Part shown: piece after piece, positions 42,501 to 57,500 of the stretch
How positions within the stretch are numbered: position 1 is the first letter of the stretch
Layout: the number at the start of each line of letters is the position of its first letter
Assembly (NCBI RefSeq): GCF_021730395.1
Contig: NC_069369.1
Span: 68,847,501 to 68,911,500 of the forward strand
Length of the DNA stretch: 64,000 nt
DNA from: Mercenaria mercenaria
Taxonomy: Eukaryota > Mollusca > Bivalvia > Venerida > Veneridae
Reading direction: 5' to 3'
Position numbers and translations under genes: made by a program
The notes under the pieces: generated by a model
What the model was told of the DNA's origin: nothing
The model's database searches: none
What the model saw: only the letters and a program-made list of their open reading frames with translations

Positions 42501-45500
42501 GTCTGTATGTTGGTAATAATATTATTATACCAGTTTAATAGAGCCCATTTTATGATAAACCCGTTCAACTTTAGGCACTTTACATGGTAATAAATAACTA
42601 GAGAATATTTTGTGACACAAAAGACAAACTTCATAGAATGATTGCCTATGGTCAGTAAATGACTCCTATTATCTTATTGGTCAGTAGGTCAAAGGTCAAG
42701 GACACAGAAAAACAGTTTCCTTTAAATGCATAAAGAACTCTTTGGCCAGCAGTCATCAAACTTCATAGGATGATTGCCTTTGATCAGTAGATGACCCCTT
42801 TAGTTTTAGGGGTCCATAGGTCAAAGGTCAAGGTCATAATGACATCGGGACTGAAAACTGTTCCCACTTAACAACTTAATTCCATTTAACATTGATCACA
42901 TGTTGTGCAGATACCAATATTTACTGCATTTTGTCTTTTGCAAGTATTTTTCAATCAATACAATATATACATTAACTATATTTTCCTCTCAGGAGTCTTT
43001 GACTGGACGCCAATACCTGACAACACAAAAAGCATTGTCACGCCAACATTGGGAATTACATAAGAATCTCTTAATCAAGCACTATAATAAAGAACAAATG
43101 TGACTACTTTTCCTGTATAGAAAGCTGATTTTGTTTGTTATGATGGCATACTTATGATAGATAGGTGGTATCACAATAATATTCAACACTGTCCAGGAAA
43201 TGTGTGCATTTTCCTGAAAACATTACTTTTTCTAGATATTTTTTATATTTCCTGTTAATGCTTGGAACTGCTGGGCAATTATCATGATAATATTCTTAAT
43301 TTTGTCAGGAAAATTGTGCATTCTTTTTGGCTCATCTGATTTTTTGGAGAAAAAAAATGATGAGTTATTGCCATCACTTGATTGGCGTTGGCGTTGCCTG
43401 GTTAAGTTTTATGTTTAGGTCAGCTTTTCTCCTAAACTATCAAAGCTATTGCTTTAAAACTTGCAACACTTGTTCACCATCAATAGCTGACTCTGTACAG
43501 CAAGAACCATAACTCCATCCTGCTTTTTGCAAGAATTATGGCCCCTTTTGGACTTAGAAAATATCAGATTTCTTGGTTAAGTTATGCGTTTAGGTCAGCT
43601 TTTCCCCTTAACGATCAAAGCTATTGCTTTAAAACTTATAGCAGTTACTTGCCAAAAGATGACTCTGCACAGCAAGAACCGTAACTCTACATTGTGTTTT
43701 CAAGAATTATGACCCCTTTTGGACTTAGAAAATCAGATTTCTTGGTTAAGTTTTGTGTTTCGGTCAGCTTTTCTCCTAAACTATCAAAGCTTTTGCTTTA
43801 AAACTTGTAACACTTGTTCACCATCAAAAGCTGACACTGTACAGCAAGTAAGCATAACTCCATTCTGCTTTTTGCAAGAATTATGGCCCCTTTTGGACTT
43901 AGAAAATATCAGATTTCTTGGTTAAGTTATGCGTTTAGGTCAGCTTTTCCCCTTAACGATCAAAGCTATTGCTTTAAAACTTATAGCAGTTACTTGCCAA
44001 AAGATGACTCTGCACAGCAAGAACCGTAACTCTACATTGTGTTTTCAAGAATTATGACCCCTTTTGGACTTAGAAAATCAGATTTCTTGGTTAAGTTTTG
44101 TGTTTAGGTCAGCTTTTCTCCTAAACTATCAAAGCTTTTGCTTTAAAACTTGTAACACTTGTTCACCATCAAAAGCTGACACTGTACAGCAAGTAAGCAT
44201 AACTCCATTCTGCTTTTTGCAAGAATTATGGCCCCTTTTGGACTTAGAAAATATCAGATTCCTTGGTTAAGTTTTGCGTTTAAGTCAACTTTTCTCCTTA
44301 ACGGTCAAAGCTATTGCTTTAAAACTTGGAGCAGTTATTCACCATTATAAGCTAACTCTGCACAGCAAGTACCATAAATCTACATTGCTTTTTCCAAGAA
44401 TTATGGCCCCTTTTGAACTTAGAAAATCTATTATACAGAGACAAAAAAATCAGATGACAAGGCGGTGCTCTTGTTAAATCTTAAGGTAACAATATTGAGA
44501 TGAACTTTTCAGAAAAGTTTGAAAGGAAGGGCAGTTAGGTTGGTTGGTTGGGTTTAACGTCGCACCGACACATTTTAGGTCATATGGCGACTTTCCAGCT
44601 TTGATGGTGGAGGAAGACCCCAGGTGCCCCTCCGTGCATTATTTCATCATGAGCGGGCACCTGGGTAAAACCACCGACCTTCCGTAAGCCAGCTGGATGG
44701 CTTCCTCACATGAAGAATTCAACGCCCCGAGTGAGGCTCGAACCCACATCGATGAGGGGCAAGTGATTTGAAGTCAAACTTGGTCACAATGTTTATCTAT
44801 AGGCGTATTATTTTGGGCAGGTTCGATAAGCAGCTGGATTGTCCTAGAGGCTGTTGAGTGATGGCCCTTGTATTACTAAAAATTGTGAAAATTGACAGTG
44901 TCTGCTCTTTGACTTGAGTAGTTTATATGTTCACCATTCTTGGTCACAGTGTTAACGGGTATCATATCTCAGACAGGTTTGATAACTAGCTAGATTCTTC
45001 TTGTCAGTCTGGAGTTATGGCCCTTGAATTTCCTGAAATTGCAAAAATTGACAGTGTCTATAATCATAAGCAAGTTCTTATCCAATGTTCACCTAACTGA
45101 GTATTTATGGCAAATTATAGGCATGTTGTATTGGCCAACTTTGATAACCAGTTGGATAGTATTTGTTGCTCTGAAGTTGTCATGGTCCTTGAATTAGCCA
45201 AAAACTGAGAAAATTGACAACTAGTCTGCTCAGTAAGTAGGGTATTTTGAAAGTCTAAAATAATTTGTAGTGACAGGCGTTTATTATAAAAATTTGCCAA
45301 TCTTGTTTTAATTATCAAGGTTATAGTTACCTGTGGCAGAAATATGCCACCATACTTATTGATATTTTTGAAATGTAACATTTACAAAGTGTTATTGACA
45401 ACTTTCACTGCATGAATCTGTCTGAATATGAACCCAGTTGTGCTGACAGAACTTCAGTGCATAATGAAGGTTTCTAGAAGGAATGTTGTATTTTAAAGGT

Positions 45501-48500
45501 TATCAAGTAATCACCTGTAAAAATAATGATGAAAATAGTTGTTCATAGAGAATTTAGCTTTGCAGATTATTGAATTCTTACCACATATAGAGTTACTTGA
45601 ATTCTTACCTTTACACATATAGAGTATACTCAGTGGAGGCTTGAAAACTTGTCTGCTTAATATTAACCTTAACCTGGAAGTGTAAATAGAAATAGCAGTG
45701 TTTGCATTTTGTTTATACTAAATGAAAGTTCAATGCTAAAGATACTGTTTGATTTCCATTTTTAGTTTTATCAAAATTTATTAGTTTACATACACTGTTT
45801 GAACCCTTTATCGTGATTGCAAATTTTACAAGTCCTTGTACTTTTGGAAAGTAGTCTTTTTAGCTCATCTGATTTTTTGAAAAAAAATGATGAGTTATTG
45901 TCATCACTTGAGCGGTTGTCGGCGTCGGCGTCGGCGTTGCCTGGTTAAGTTTTATGTTTAGGTCAGCTTTTCTCCTAAACTATCAAAGCTATTGCTTTGA
46001 AACTTGGAATACTTGTTCACCATCATAAGCTGACCCTGTATAGCAAGAAACATAACTCCATCTTGCTTTTTGCAAGATTTATGGCCCCTTTTGTACTTAG
46101 AAAATATCAGATTTCTTGGTTAAGTTTTATGTTTAGGTCAACTTTTCTCCTAAACTATCAAAGCTATTGCTTTGAAACTTGGAATACTTGTTCACCATCA
46201 TAAGCAGACCCTGTACATCAAGAAACATAACTTCATCTTGCTTTTTGCGAGATTTATTGCCCCTTTTGGACTTAGAAAATCAGTTTTCTTGGTTAAGTTT
46301 TATGTTTAGGTCAGCTTTTATCCTAAACTATCAAAGCTATTGCTTTAAAACTTGCAACACTTGTTCACCATCATAAGTTGACCCTGTATAGCAAGAAACA
46401 TAACTCCGTCCTGCTTTTTGCAAGATTTATGGCCCCTTTTGGACTTAGAAAATATCAGATTTCTTGGTTAAGTTTTATGTTTAGGTCAACTTTTTCTCTT
46501 AAACTATCAAAGCTATTGCTTTGAAACTTGCAACACTTGTTCACCATCATAAGCTGACCCTGTACAGCAAGCAACATAACTCCATCCTGCTTTTTGCAAT
46601 AATTATTGCCCCTTTTGGACTTAGAAAAATGGTTGAATATTATGTTTAAGTCAACTTTTCTCATAAACTATCAAAGCTATTGCTTTAAAACTTGCAACAG
46701 TTTTTTACCATCATAAGTGGACACTGTACATCAAGAAACATAACTCTATCCTGCTTTTTGCAAGAGTGATGGCCCTTTTTAGACTTAGAAAATCATGGGT
46801 AGGACAATATTTCTATTACACAAAAAAAATCAGATGAGCGTCAGCACCCGCAAGGCGGTGCTCTTGTTAAGACTTTATATTTCTCCAAGAACAGGTATTG
46901 TTGTGATTTATATCCATTAGTAGGGTTGCGATTAACCTTGAAAAGTCAGTGAATTTTGTTCATGGTCATTTTGATCATTTTGAAAAGTGTAGAATTAAAT
47001 TTTGTGAAAGCCTGAGGAAATATTAAAGGGGAAAATAATTCTCATGCACAGCAAGGACATTCTGTCGTCATAGAAGAAAATATATTGCTGTCTCCACTTC
47101 CAATTTACTTCCACTAATATAGCCAAATAGTTGCAGTTAGCTCAGTCGAACTGTCCATCTTCCTATGTTGACATTTTTTTAAAACAAACTCTTCTTATAA
47201 ACCACACAATGGATACATATAATTCACCAAACTTGATCTTTAGCCCTTACCCTGCTGAATTTCTATAATGAACATGTCCATCTTTCAATTTGGACAGTAC
47301 CATTAACTGTTAAAAGGGGTGCTTAATACCAAAAAGATACTGACTGAATGGCGAACTGTGAGTACACTGGTCGCAAAGGCAATATCAGTTGTGTTCAGCA
47401 TGATAAGGGTTAGCATCCATTTATTGACATCTCTCAAATTTATTACAATGGCTTGTATTGGCCCCTTCTAGAGGCCACCGGAGATAAAAAAAACAACAAC
47501 AAAAAACAAAACAAAAAAACCCCCCACTTTTAAACAACTGCTCATGAACTATCTTCACTAAACTTTGTCAGTAGCACAGACCTCTCTCATATTTTAGAAA
47601 TTGAAGAAAAGAATCAACTTTATATGACTTCTTGTGAACCACTTGATTGATTTTCTTCAAACTTGGTCTGTATCATTCTTGTATGGACCTCTCTCAAATT
47701 TTTTAAATGGTTCCTTTTGTCTCTATGGAAGTGCAGCTAGAGCAAAATAAAGAATTATCTTTAAAAGGCTCCTTATAAACCACTTGATGGATTTTTCAAA
47801 TGGTTCAGCTTGGCCTCTTTGAGGAGCTGCCAGAGCGAAAAATAGAGGAAAAAAACCTTAAAACAACTAATTATCAAACTACTTGATGGATCTTTACTGA
47901 ACTTGGTCTTTAGCAGTCAAATAGTTTGGTTTGGTTCCAGGTTTTAGGGCCAAAGAGAGGAAGAAATAAAAATCTGTAAGTGATTTCTTTTCTACCATGT
48001 TTTATTGAAAGACTCGAAATATCTTACCTGTGGCTTCAGGCGGTTGGATGGCAAGAAGCACAAACACACAAAGAGACAACTCTAAAACCATATCCCTCTG
48101 CTTTTGGTGGGGGATAAAAATTCCAACAATCTACAATTGTTCACTGCAAGTAAAGCCGGTTGTCAAATATATCATCCTGACATCATTTTTGGTATACTGT
48201 AAAATCATTTAATTTCGTGGGCATGAAATTTCGTGGTTTTGTTCATTAAAAGGCAATTTTGTGGGGATATGAATTCATGGATTTCAACCTTTGAACATAA
48301 AATGAATGTGAATTTTACTTGTTTATTGGGATTATATTTCATGGATTGAGTCAACCACAAAATCCATGAAAATTAGTCCCCCATGAATATTAATGATTTC
48401 ACAGTACTTAGTTTTCTATAGATGTAATGGAACCAGAGGCATCTAATAGGTAATGCAGATATGATAGAAATTTTGGTATACTTCAGTATATCTTCATAAT

Positions 48501-51500
48501 ATCCTTTTAACTTCAGATTAATCTTGATAGGTTTAAAATAAGAATGGCATAATACAGAGGCTCAATCTTTAAATCTTTTGTTGACCTTTAAGATTTCATC
48601 ATAACCCTATTTCTGGTATTTTTTTAAGGGTAAGTCAGTTTTATATTATCGATCAGTTATATAGTTTCATGTTATTGTTAAGTTGTATTTTGTTTGATAT
48701 AGTAATTTTATGTATTGGTTAAGAGGTCATTGATGTATACTGCAAAAGCCTGAACATGTCAAAATGTTAATACCTCGGTCTAGCAGTCAGTTAAACAAAC
48801 CAATATTATTGGATTTCATACTGGACAACTTCAAATTCGTTACATTAATTAGAGATGAGGGGCACAGTACACTTCAAACATTTATCACCCCTCAGGGAAG
48901 TTGTTAGGGCCACCCTTAGAAATATGTTTTTTTGCCATTTCCAATGCACTTCAGGTTAGGGTTGGTAGATCGGCAAGTTAATAATTTTTCACGGAGAAAG
49001 AGAATTTATTTATTTATTTATTTGGGTTTTCGACACACAAACACAGTAAAGGTTATGTGGCACCAAACAGGACTAGAGTTTTTGGTTTCACATCTCATTT
49101 ACATCAAAATAAAAACATAAGGTATGGAAGAGTAAGAGAAAGAACAGTCATTATCATTTGTTTGGTGATTAAACATTAGCATCCTTTCCTTTTAGTAGTC
49201 GAACACAGAATTGAAATATTAAGAACTCTAATAAGAAAATACCATGAATAAGCGGAGTTGCAGACATACAGAGATAAAAGTCATTCAGAAGTGTGCATTT
49301 TCATTTAGTCATAGGATAATTTGATTGGTTCCATGAAAAATAATTCTTCACAACAGTTACTTGCTAAGTTTAAAGTCAGAAACATTTCTGCAGACTTGAA
49401 AATATAATGTTAGTATGTAATACATGTGGTCATTACCAGTGGAGCATTCCTGGATTATCGTGGAAGGCACTATTGATAGCTGCAGCACAATACAACAGAA
49501 AGGAATAAAATCAAAGATCACTTGATATTATTGATATCTCACAATGGTGAATTTTAGAATCATTGAATTTTACACTTTGTTTTATTTTGTGCCAGGAAAA
49601 AGTGCAAATTTTTCCTTTCCAGTTTCTCTAACACTGCTAAATTTCTATAATGAACTTGTCCATCTTCTAATTTCGACAGTACCATTAACTGTTAAAAGTG
49701 GTGCTTACCAAAAAGATACTGACAGAATGGCAATCAGTGGAGATCATGATCAGACTGCATGGATGTGCAGGCTGGACATGATCTACACTGGTCGCAAAGG
49801 CAGAATCAGTCGTGTCCAGCATGGTAAGGGTAACACCGGTTTTATCATTGTTACAATGTATAATTACTTATGGTGACTGGTAAATTATTTTTAATTGAAA
49901 GACATATTAATTTATTTACTCATTTTGAAAATATTACTTTGTATTAAAATGATAGGTTGGGTAGGGTCGATTAAAGTGTAGTGGGACAAGATTTTGTCTT
50001 TACAGAATTTCCCAATCCTTGCTATTGATTAAGAAAAGGTTTTGAGTTTAGGTTGGAAGTTGTCCAAGACGATTTAACAGTTAGCAGTGTGAATGTCATT
50101 TGTCCTCTGCTTCTGATCCATGTAGAGAAGTTTTGAGTTACTTGAGGAGAACATTAGTTTAAGTGCTGTAACAAGTTACATGAAGACTGTTTAGGTTAAC
50201 TGGCTTCCATTGTTTAACTGAAATACTGTAAAAAAACACCATTTAACCTTTAGCATGCTAGATAAATTGTCGTCTGCTGGAAATGTCGTCTGCTAAAATT
50301 GTAAAGTTCATTCAATTTGCTCCAAAATTGGAAGAAATATTGTCAGAGTAGCAAACAGCTTGGAACCTGATCAGACGCCGATTTAATCGGCGTCTGATCT
50401 GGTTCCAAGCTGTTTGCAAAGGCTGTTAAATTCGCCTGCAGCAGGCTAAGGGTTAACCACAGTTTGAATTAAACAAACACTTCTTATTTTGAATTTGATA
50501 ATTACTATACTATAAAGAAGTTATAGCCATTATAAGTATTTATTTAGATTATGCCAAAATATATATTGTATACATTATATTGCCATTCAATGTTTTGGTA
50601 CCATGGCTTTTTGTCAACATACTGTGTTTTGCTCTAGTTGCATACCGTTAGTGTTAGTACATTCTTGGAGAAAGTCCAGAACTAATCAGTTTGAATGAAC
50701 TTCAGTTGGTTGTCCTTCACATGTGAAGGCCTTGTAAATGTAAGAGATTAGGCAATGGAAAGTTTTTTCTTAGTTTAAAATCTCTTCTTTTAAAAACAAG
50801 AGAATCTGTCTCACGGATACCACTAACAAACAGCATGGAGATTTTGCTATTTTTTTTTGTGTGTTTTTTTTTTTTTGCAGATGTCTTAATTATACCAGTT
50901 TCCAGTGGGGTATTCATGGCCGAGTGGTGAAGGTCTTTGAGTTTTAATCTCTTGCCCCTCACTCCAGTGGGTTCAATTAAACCTATCTTGGAGTGTAGAA
51001 TTCTTTAATGTGCCGAAGCCATCCAGCTGGCTTATTGAAGATTGGTGGTTCTGCCCAGTGTCCACCCAACCTGATATTAAGCCAAGATGGGCACCGCGGG
51101 TCGCCCTTCAACTGTAACAGCTGCAAAAAAGTTTCCCCAGTTGTGTCCTGTAATTATGTCATGCGTCAGATTAAACCAAGCTATAGCCATGAATTTACAG
51201 ATACAGGAAGGTATTCAAATTTTTATATCAATCAAGTTGCTTTAAAATGCAAGGGTTTGCTCTAAATCTGCCAGACATGTCTGAATAAATGAATAAGGAA
51301 ATAAGATTCTTTTCTCATGACATCTGTAGTGTCATTCTTTTCTATTAAGAATTTATTTTATGTCATTTGTATGCCTGCAGTATGACTCAGATTTTATATT
51401 TGTTTCACTGCAGGAATCAATATTTCCATAATGTTATAGATTTCTAAATTTAGAATGTGCATGAATTCAATACTAGTAGACATTTGCACAAAACTTGTCC

Positions 51501-54500
51501 TAGATGGAAAAACTGAATACTTCGATAATTTATCAAATTAGAATACAGTCTATTGTAGATCTGATATTATTGGAAATGGTATTGCCTTTGGGAATCCAAG
51601 CAAAGCTAGTCTCAAGTTTAAAAGTGTTCAATCAGATTTGGGAAAGTGGTGGATTTGTTGGAAACATTTTACACTTTCTTATGTTTACATTTAACATTGT
51701 TCATTTCCACCAAGTTTAGCATAGAATAAATATGCATCCATGCAGGCTGATCATGGTCTGCACTGTTCCCTATTCAGTCAGTAAATTTTCATTGAATGCC
51801 CCTTCAAATAATAAATAGTTTTGCCCAAATTGAACGATGGACCAGTCCATTTTAGAAATTTAGCAGGCTAAAGGTTAATACTTATATATTAAAGGAGGTA
51901 ATAATTAAAAGATATATATAAAAGAATCACATTTCAGCATATATTTCAGAAATTAGGGATCTATCTGTATCTAATGGACACTTTTTCCTTATTTGAATCT
52001 TAAGGAAAACTGATAAGTGTCATATAAAAAGTTGCTTAAACTTTTAAAGTATTTCTAAATATATTATCCAGGTACAATGTAAATCTCTTGATCTAGCTAT
52101 ATGGCACATTTAAGTCTCGACAAGGGAAAATGATGTTGACAGTTAAAACATGAAATGAAATGAAGAGAGGCGAAATATACCTAAGGCCTTATGTAAGTTT
52201 TTGTAGCAATAGATAAATGTATAAGAAATAGAAGAAGGCTGGGCCACATTTAAGTGTCAGTGGTCCTAGTTTTCTTTTAATACAAACTTTTATTTATGGT
52301 CTTTGTTTACAAAGTTTCAGTATGACCATAGGTGACAAGGGCATTAACCTGGTTTATAATAAAACATACAGTATCAGTTTCATTCCTGTACTGCAGCAGC
52401 CCTTTAATACTTTTCAATCATTACAGTATTACCCCAAATAAGTTCTCCTCTGCTTACATAGAAAAAAAGTGAAGTACGTTTTTCACTCCTAAATATTCTT
52501 TTCTGAATTAAAAAAAAATATCAACAGAATACAGCTGATAATTGCAAAGTATTATCCAAATACAGAATGATTTATAAAGAAATTAAGATGAAAGTTCATT
52601 GAAAATGCAAGCATTCTGAACAGGGCAAGAAATTACCCCCTTCCTCACTGCTTTGGTGTGCTTATTGAAATATGTATGGTAGTTAGGAAAAAAAGTGTCA
52701 TTTTTAACTGTTTGACACCTTAATTATATAGTAGACTTAAGGTAGCAGTATCAACAAATGGTTAATTTCTGTCTTGTCAAACTAAAGTTGCTAGTCTGGC
52801 CTCTTGATGTTGTTTAAATGACTTGAATGCATATACTAGGATAGTTGCCAATGCATTCATCTGGAATCGATAGAATTTGCATTACCATTTCTTCTACTTA
52901 GGCTAGCACTGTCTTCCATGTAAGCTCAATAGTAAGAGTGCAAGGCATCGTACAGAGAGGTCATGCGTTTAGTCCCCAGATTTTACATGCCTGCCTGTGT
53001 GACACGGGGTTTTTCAAACCCAAGGGACAGTTTGGAATAGAAAATGAAGTGCTAGTTTAAGTCCCACATTATCCTGAGGGTTGGAAACATGCCTGTTTTA
53101 TACAGGCAGACATGCTGAATAATTTTTCTTACCTTTCGTTAATATCATTTTAACTAAAATTTCCAGCATACAGTTTATGATGTCATAATATGATGTCACT
53201 TTGCAAATTGTAAGTTGTCTTTTCCCTTCGGGAGAAAGTAAGGTGATCTCAGTCCCGAACAGTTTTGTACTCCCTGCTTTAAGGTAGGCAAGAAAATGTA
53301 TTTACAGCTTATTTGGTGGGAAAATGAAGGTGTCTGTTATTTTCACATTGGATTTCAGTGGGATAGCTGGTATCTGATACTTGTGGAGAACAAATCAGTA
53401 TCAGTAAGGAATTTAGGGTTAGGTCAACAGACCCTTGTTGCATGAATATACTTCTACTAGTAAGGATATATACAACTGGTAACCCAAATCCTTAACTAAA
53501 CTCAAATTAGATGTGAAATAATTATGGTCTCCTGCATTTGCAGTAAAATTCATTTGCTATGGCGCAAATGAAGCGATATTATTGATATCCTGACTGGTAC
53601 TTTATAAACTTTACAAGCCCGAAAAACAAAAAAAAGTTCTAGTCAGTTGTCAAAATATCGGGCTTATAGTTCTTGATCGATGCATTGAAGTCTGGTGATG
53701 TGATTTTTCTTTATTTTCAGGCACTTTAGACGTGTACTAGTGAAAGAACTGAACAAAGATCTGAAAGAGGAACTCAGTTATATCACCAAAGTCATCAACT
53801 CTCATCCCAAAAATTATCAAGTCTGGTAAGACAGCTGCTTTTATAGGCCTTGGAAACTCACCATAAGCTTAATAATGAAGACTGTCTTATTTATTCAGCT
53901 TGTTGCTTGCAACTTGGTGCCATCTCAGGAAACTGGTGACCTGCTGGAGACTTTTGTAGAAAGTATCAGGCTGGCACCTTCAACTTCTTTATTTGCAGAA
54001 AATTGCAGAGAGACAGTTACAATTTTTAAAGGCACTGGTCTCCAGATCATACGCCAACAAAAAAAAAAGAGAACATTATTAGGTATTAGGAAATTAATGC
54101 TATATTTCTTAAGAAAGCTTTGAAACTTAATTACTGACAGACGTCAATAAGTTATGGAAACACATGAGAAATAGTTGTTTCTGCTAATTTTTACACTGAA
54201 AATTGAAAAGTTTAACGTTTTACTCGGGGTAAGCTGCTTTTGATTTAATTATAAATATCTATATTTAAGACGATGTATAATGTTTTCCACCTCAGTGTTA
54301 AGGTTAAGACCGCGAGAAAGTTTTTATTGCCGAGGCGGCCCAGGTTCTATTCCCAACTCGAGCATCTTTTTTTCTTGATTTACGCATTTTTAGATACTTT
54401 AGAAACAAAAACTCGTATTCTTATGTTCATAATATGACCAAACTTCAGTTTTAAAGAAAGATCATTTTTAGCCAGAATCTGGAGGTCAGTGTAATATGTG

Positions 54501-57500
54501 GACAGCCTAAAATAAACTACGCTTGATGTTTTGTTCAAAATAACAATAGAAGCAAAATGTAAGAACATAGTTCAGCCTGTAGGCTTACAATATTGGACCA
54601 ATTTTTCTCTACTAAATGTCAGAAATTATAAATTTTTGCTACTTATATCACAGTAAGAATCATTGTCAGTAATGTCTGGTTTTTGTTAAGAGCAGAAATT
54701 GATAATTTAGTTTTTGGATAAGTAATGGCCGTTTTAGCGGTAATGTATCACAAGCTATGTGTTAGGGCTATTCTCATTGATTACAGTATTAATGTATAAA
54801 AAATATGAATAGATAAGAGATATATTGATCAATACAGAATTTTTGAATATCAGGAACAATCAAAAATGAAAAAAAGAAAAAAACTAGCGGAGGTGTATAC
54901 ATTGTATGTACAAAATGGTTTTATTGTTGAGTGCACAACTATGTTTTCATAAGTACAACTTGTATTAAGAGACCACTTAAAGGACAAGGCCGTAATGGTA
55001 TCTTTAACTCAGTTGGTCTCTTAATACAATATAATTTGTTCTTAACAAGACAAAAAGGAGCTGAAAAGTGGTCTCTTAATGCAAGTGGTCTCTTAATAAA
55101 TTTGGTCCTTCAAGCAAGATTGACTGTATCTTATACTAGGACTTACGTGGCTGAGTGGAAATGTCAGTGACTTGAAAGATTTGCCTTTCATACTGTCGTG
55201 GGTTCAGACCCTGAGGATGAAATTGAATCAAGTGTCACTCAGGAAGCTGTTTTATCAGATTTAGATCAAATTGTACGAACTTTTTTTTACACATATAACA
55301 AACTGTGTTGGTAATGTTTCAGTCATATATTAACCGACTTTAGTGCAATTCATTTCCATATTTTGATAATAATTCATCTATGATGAGTTAGGCCTGAGAA
55401 ATTAAATGTTTTTTCTTTCCAATTACATAATCGAAATGTAAAAGATATGTAGGTCAACAGATCATTTTCAAGGATAAAAAATGGGCATATTGTGTGTACA
55501 TGTATAAGAAAATTAATTGAGCTTCAGTGCTCAAATTAAAAAAACTAACTGTCTAACTGTCAGTAACTAAGTTTTAGAAATTCTCTTTCTTACATGTTTA
55601 AAACCAAAGGACTTCGGACACTTTCTATATGAATTTGCCTACTCCAAGAGTGAAAAATAAACCACTAAGAAATAAGTATTTAATTACATATACCATCAAA
55701 ATACATATTTGAGATTATTTCTTAAAGTCAAATTTTTCAATATTTGTTTCATAAAATGGTAATTTTTGCTCTAAATAGAATTACGTACCCTGTTATATAC
55801 ATATAAAAGCTATTTTGCTTTAAAGAACATTGTTCCCCCCCGTGCATTAAAACCATATTTGGCCAGCATATGTAGATATTAATTATACACATTTTCTGTG
55901 ACTGTTTTGTTGATGCAAGGGGTGGAGCAGTACTTTTAAACAAAAAATATAACTACAGGGTGTTCCCAAATGTAAAGTAACCAATACTTTTTATATTCAT
56001 TTTTAATAATTTGATGGTCACATATTTTTACATTTGTTTGTAACTAAAATACTATACAAATGTTTGAATGGGCACATATAGGCATTTCATACATGTAGAG
56101 TAGTGAGAGAAGCAAATACTGTTAATTCATTATTATTTGTTGGGTTAACTTTTCATTGGTTTATCCTGGTTCTTTGTTGTAGTAGATTGGCAAATGTGTT
56201 CTGTAAAATACTAGCAACACACCAGGTAATCTTCTGCATGCCCTCCTCGCGACGCGCACGCCACTAGCGATGAGGATGTAATTTGTTTTCCATTTTGTTT
56301 TTATTATTTTTTTGTTGTTTTTTATTTTATATATATTTTTCATTTCTTTATTTCTTCATCTTTTTCTGTGCATTTATATTTATTTCTTTTAGACACATAC
56401 TACATGTGACACGCATTCATTACTTCATGTTCTTCCTTCAGTGAAAACTGAATAGAAGATTGTTCTTTGCGGCGGACTAGGCCTAAACACAACAAAAAAG
56501 GGGCAATATGTGTACAGCAGTTAATCTGATTCTGACTATAGTCTATTCAACAGAAATAAAGCTTGGCATTGATATGCCTGTGATGCATAGGTCAAGAACA
56601 GTAGCTTCTTGGCAGGTCATACCAGTGACGGTTTCACATTCAGTCTGTTGCCACGAAAGTGATGTGTCAAGTCGCTTTCCATGCAGATGGCATATACAAA
56701 TACGGCTAGACGCGGAAACGAACTAAACGGTCCAGCCGAGTTTCAGGTGGAATTTTTATGCAGCGACCTGCTTCTACTTTAGCCCTACAAATGACCCATT
56801 TCGAATATGTTTTGCCCACAACTTCAGCCCTGAATAGACAACATTATCTATAGATGGGTTGTTGTCAGACTTATCCTGATTTAACTTTTTCCGATCCAGC
56901 TTCCTTAGGCAAGCCTCAGAAAGAACTGTCATTTCGGATACATTTTTATTACATGTTTAAAATGAGCCGTGCTATGAGAAAACCAACATAGTGGCTTTGC
57001 GGCCAGCGTGGATCCAGACCAGCCTGAGCATCTGCGCAGTCTGGTCAGCATCCATGCTGTTCGCTTTCAAAGCCTATTGGAATAAGACAAACCGTTAGCG
57101 AACAGCATGGATCCTGACTAGACTACGCAGATGTGCAGGCTGGTCAGGATCCAAGCTGGTCGCAATTGCACTATGTTGGTTTTCTCATGGCGCGGCTCAA
57201 ATATTATGTGTGCCACTGGTACTTATCCCAAGCAAGAACCCACCCTACGGCCTTGATAAGATTACTGCCTTTTCTTAGTATTAATGTTATACATCACACA
57301 AATATCTGCCATCACTTATAACAGAGCTATAAAGACATATACATGTACTTAAATAACTACCTGAACCACTGTAATAAAACTGACCGGTCACTTATACATG
57401 TATACCTATTCACACATGTAATGCGTCAATAACTTTACATTACGGACAGTGTATAGATAAATCAAGTACAGGTTATTTGCAAAAATATAGTTCTCTTTTT

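Noticed and set aside
43719-44270. Two identical 68-residue open frames
   Set aside because: They are translations of the duplicated 345-bp block of the H4 core; similar frames occur in H3 and H5. No start context or domain supports a protein.
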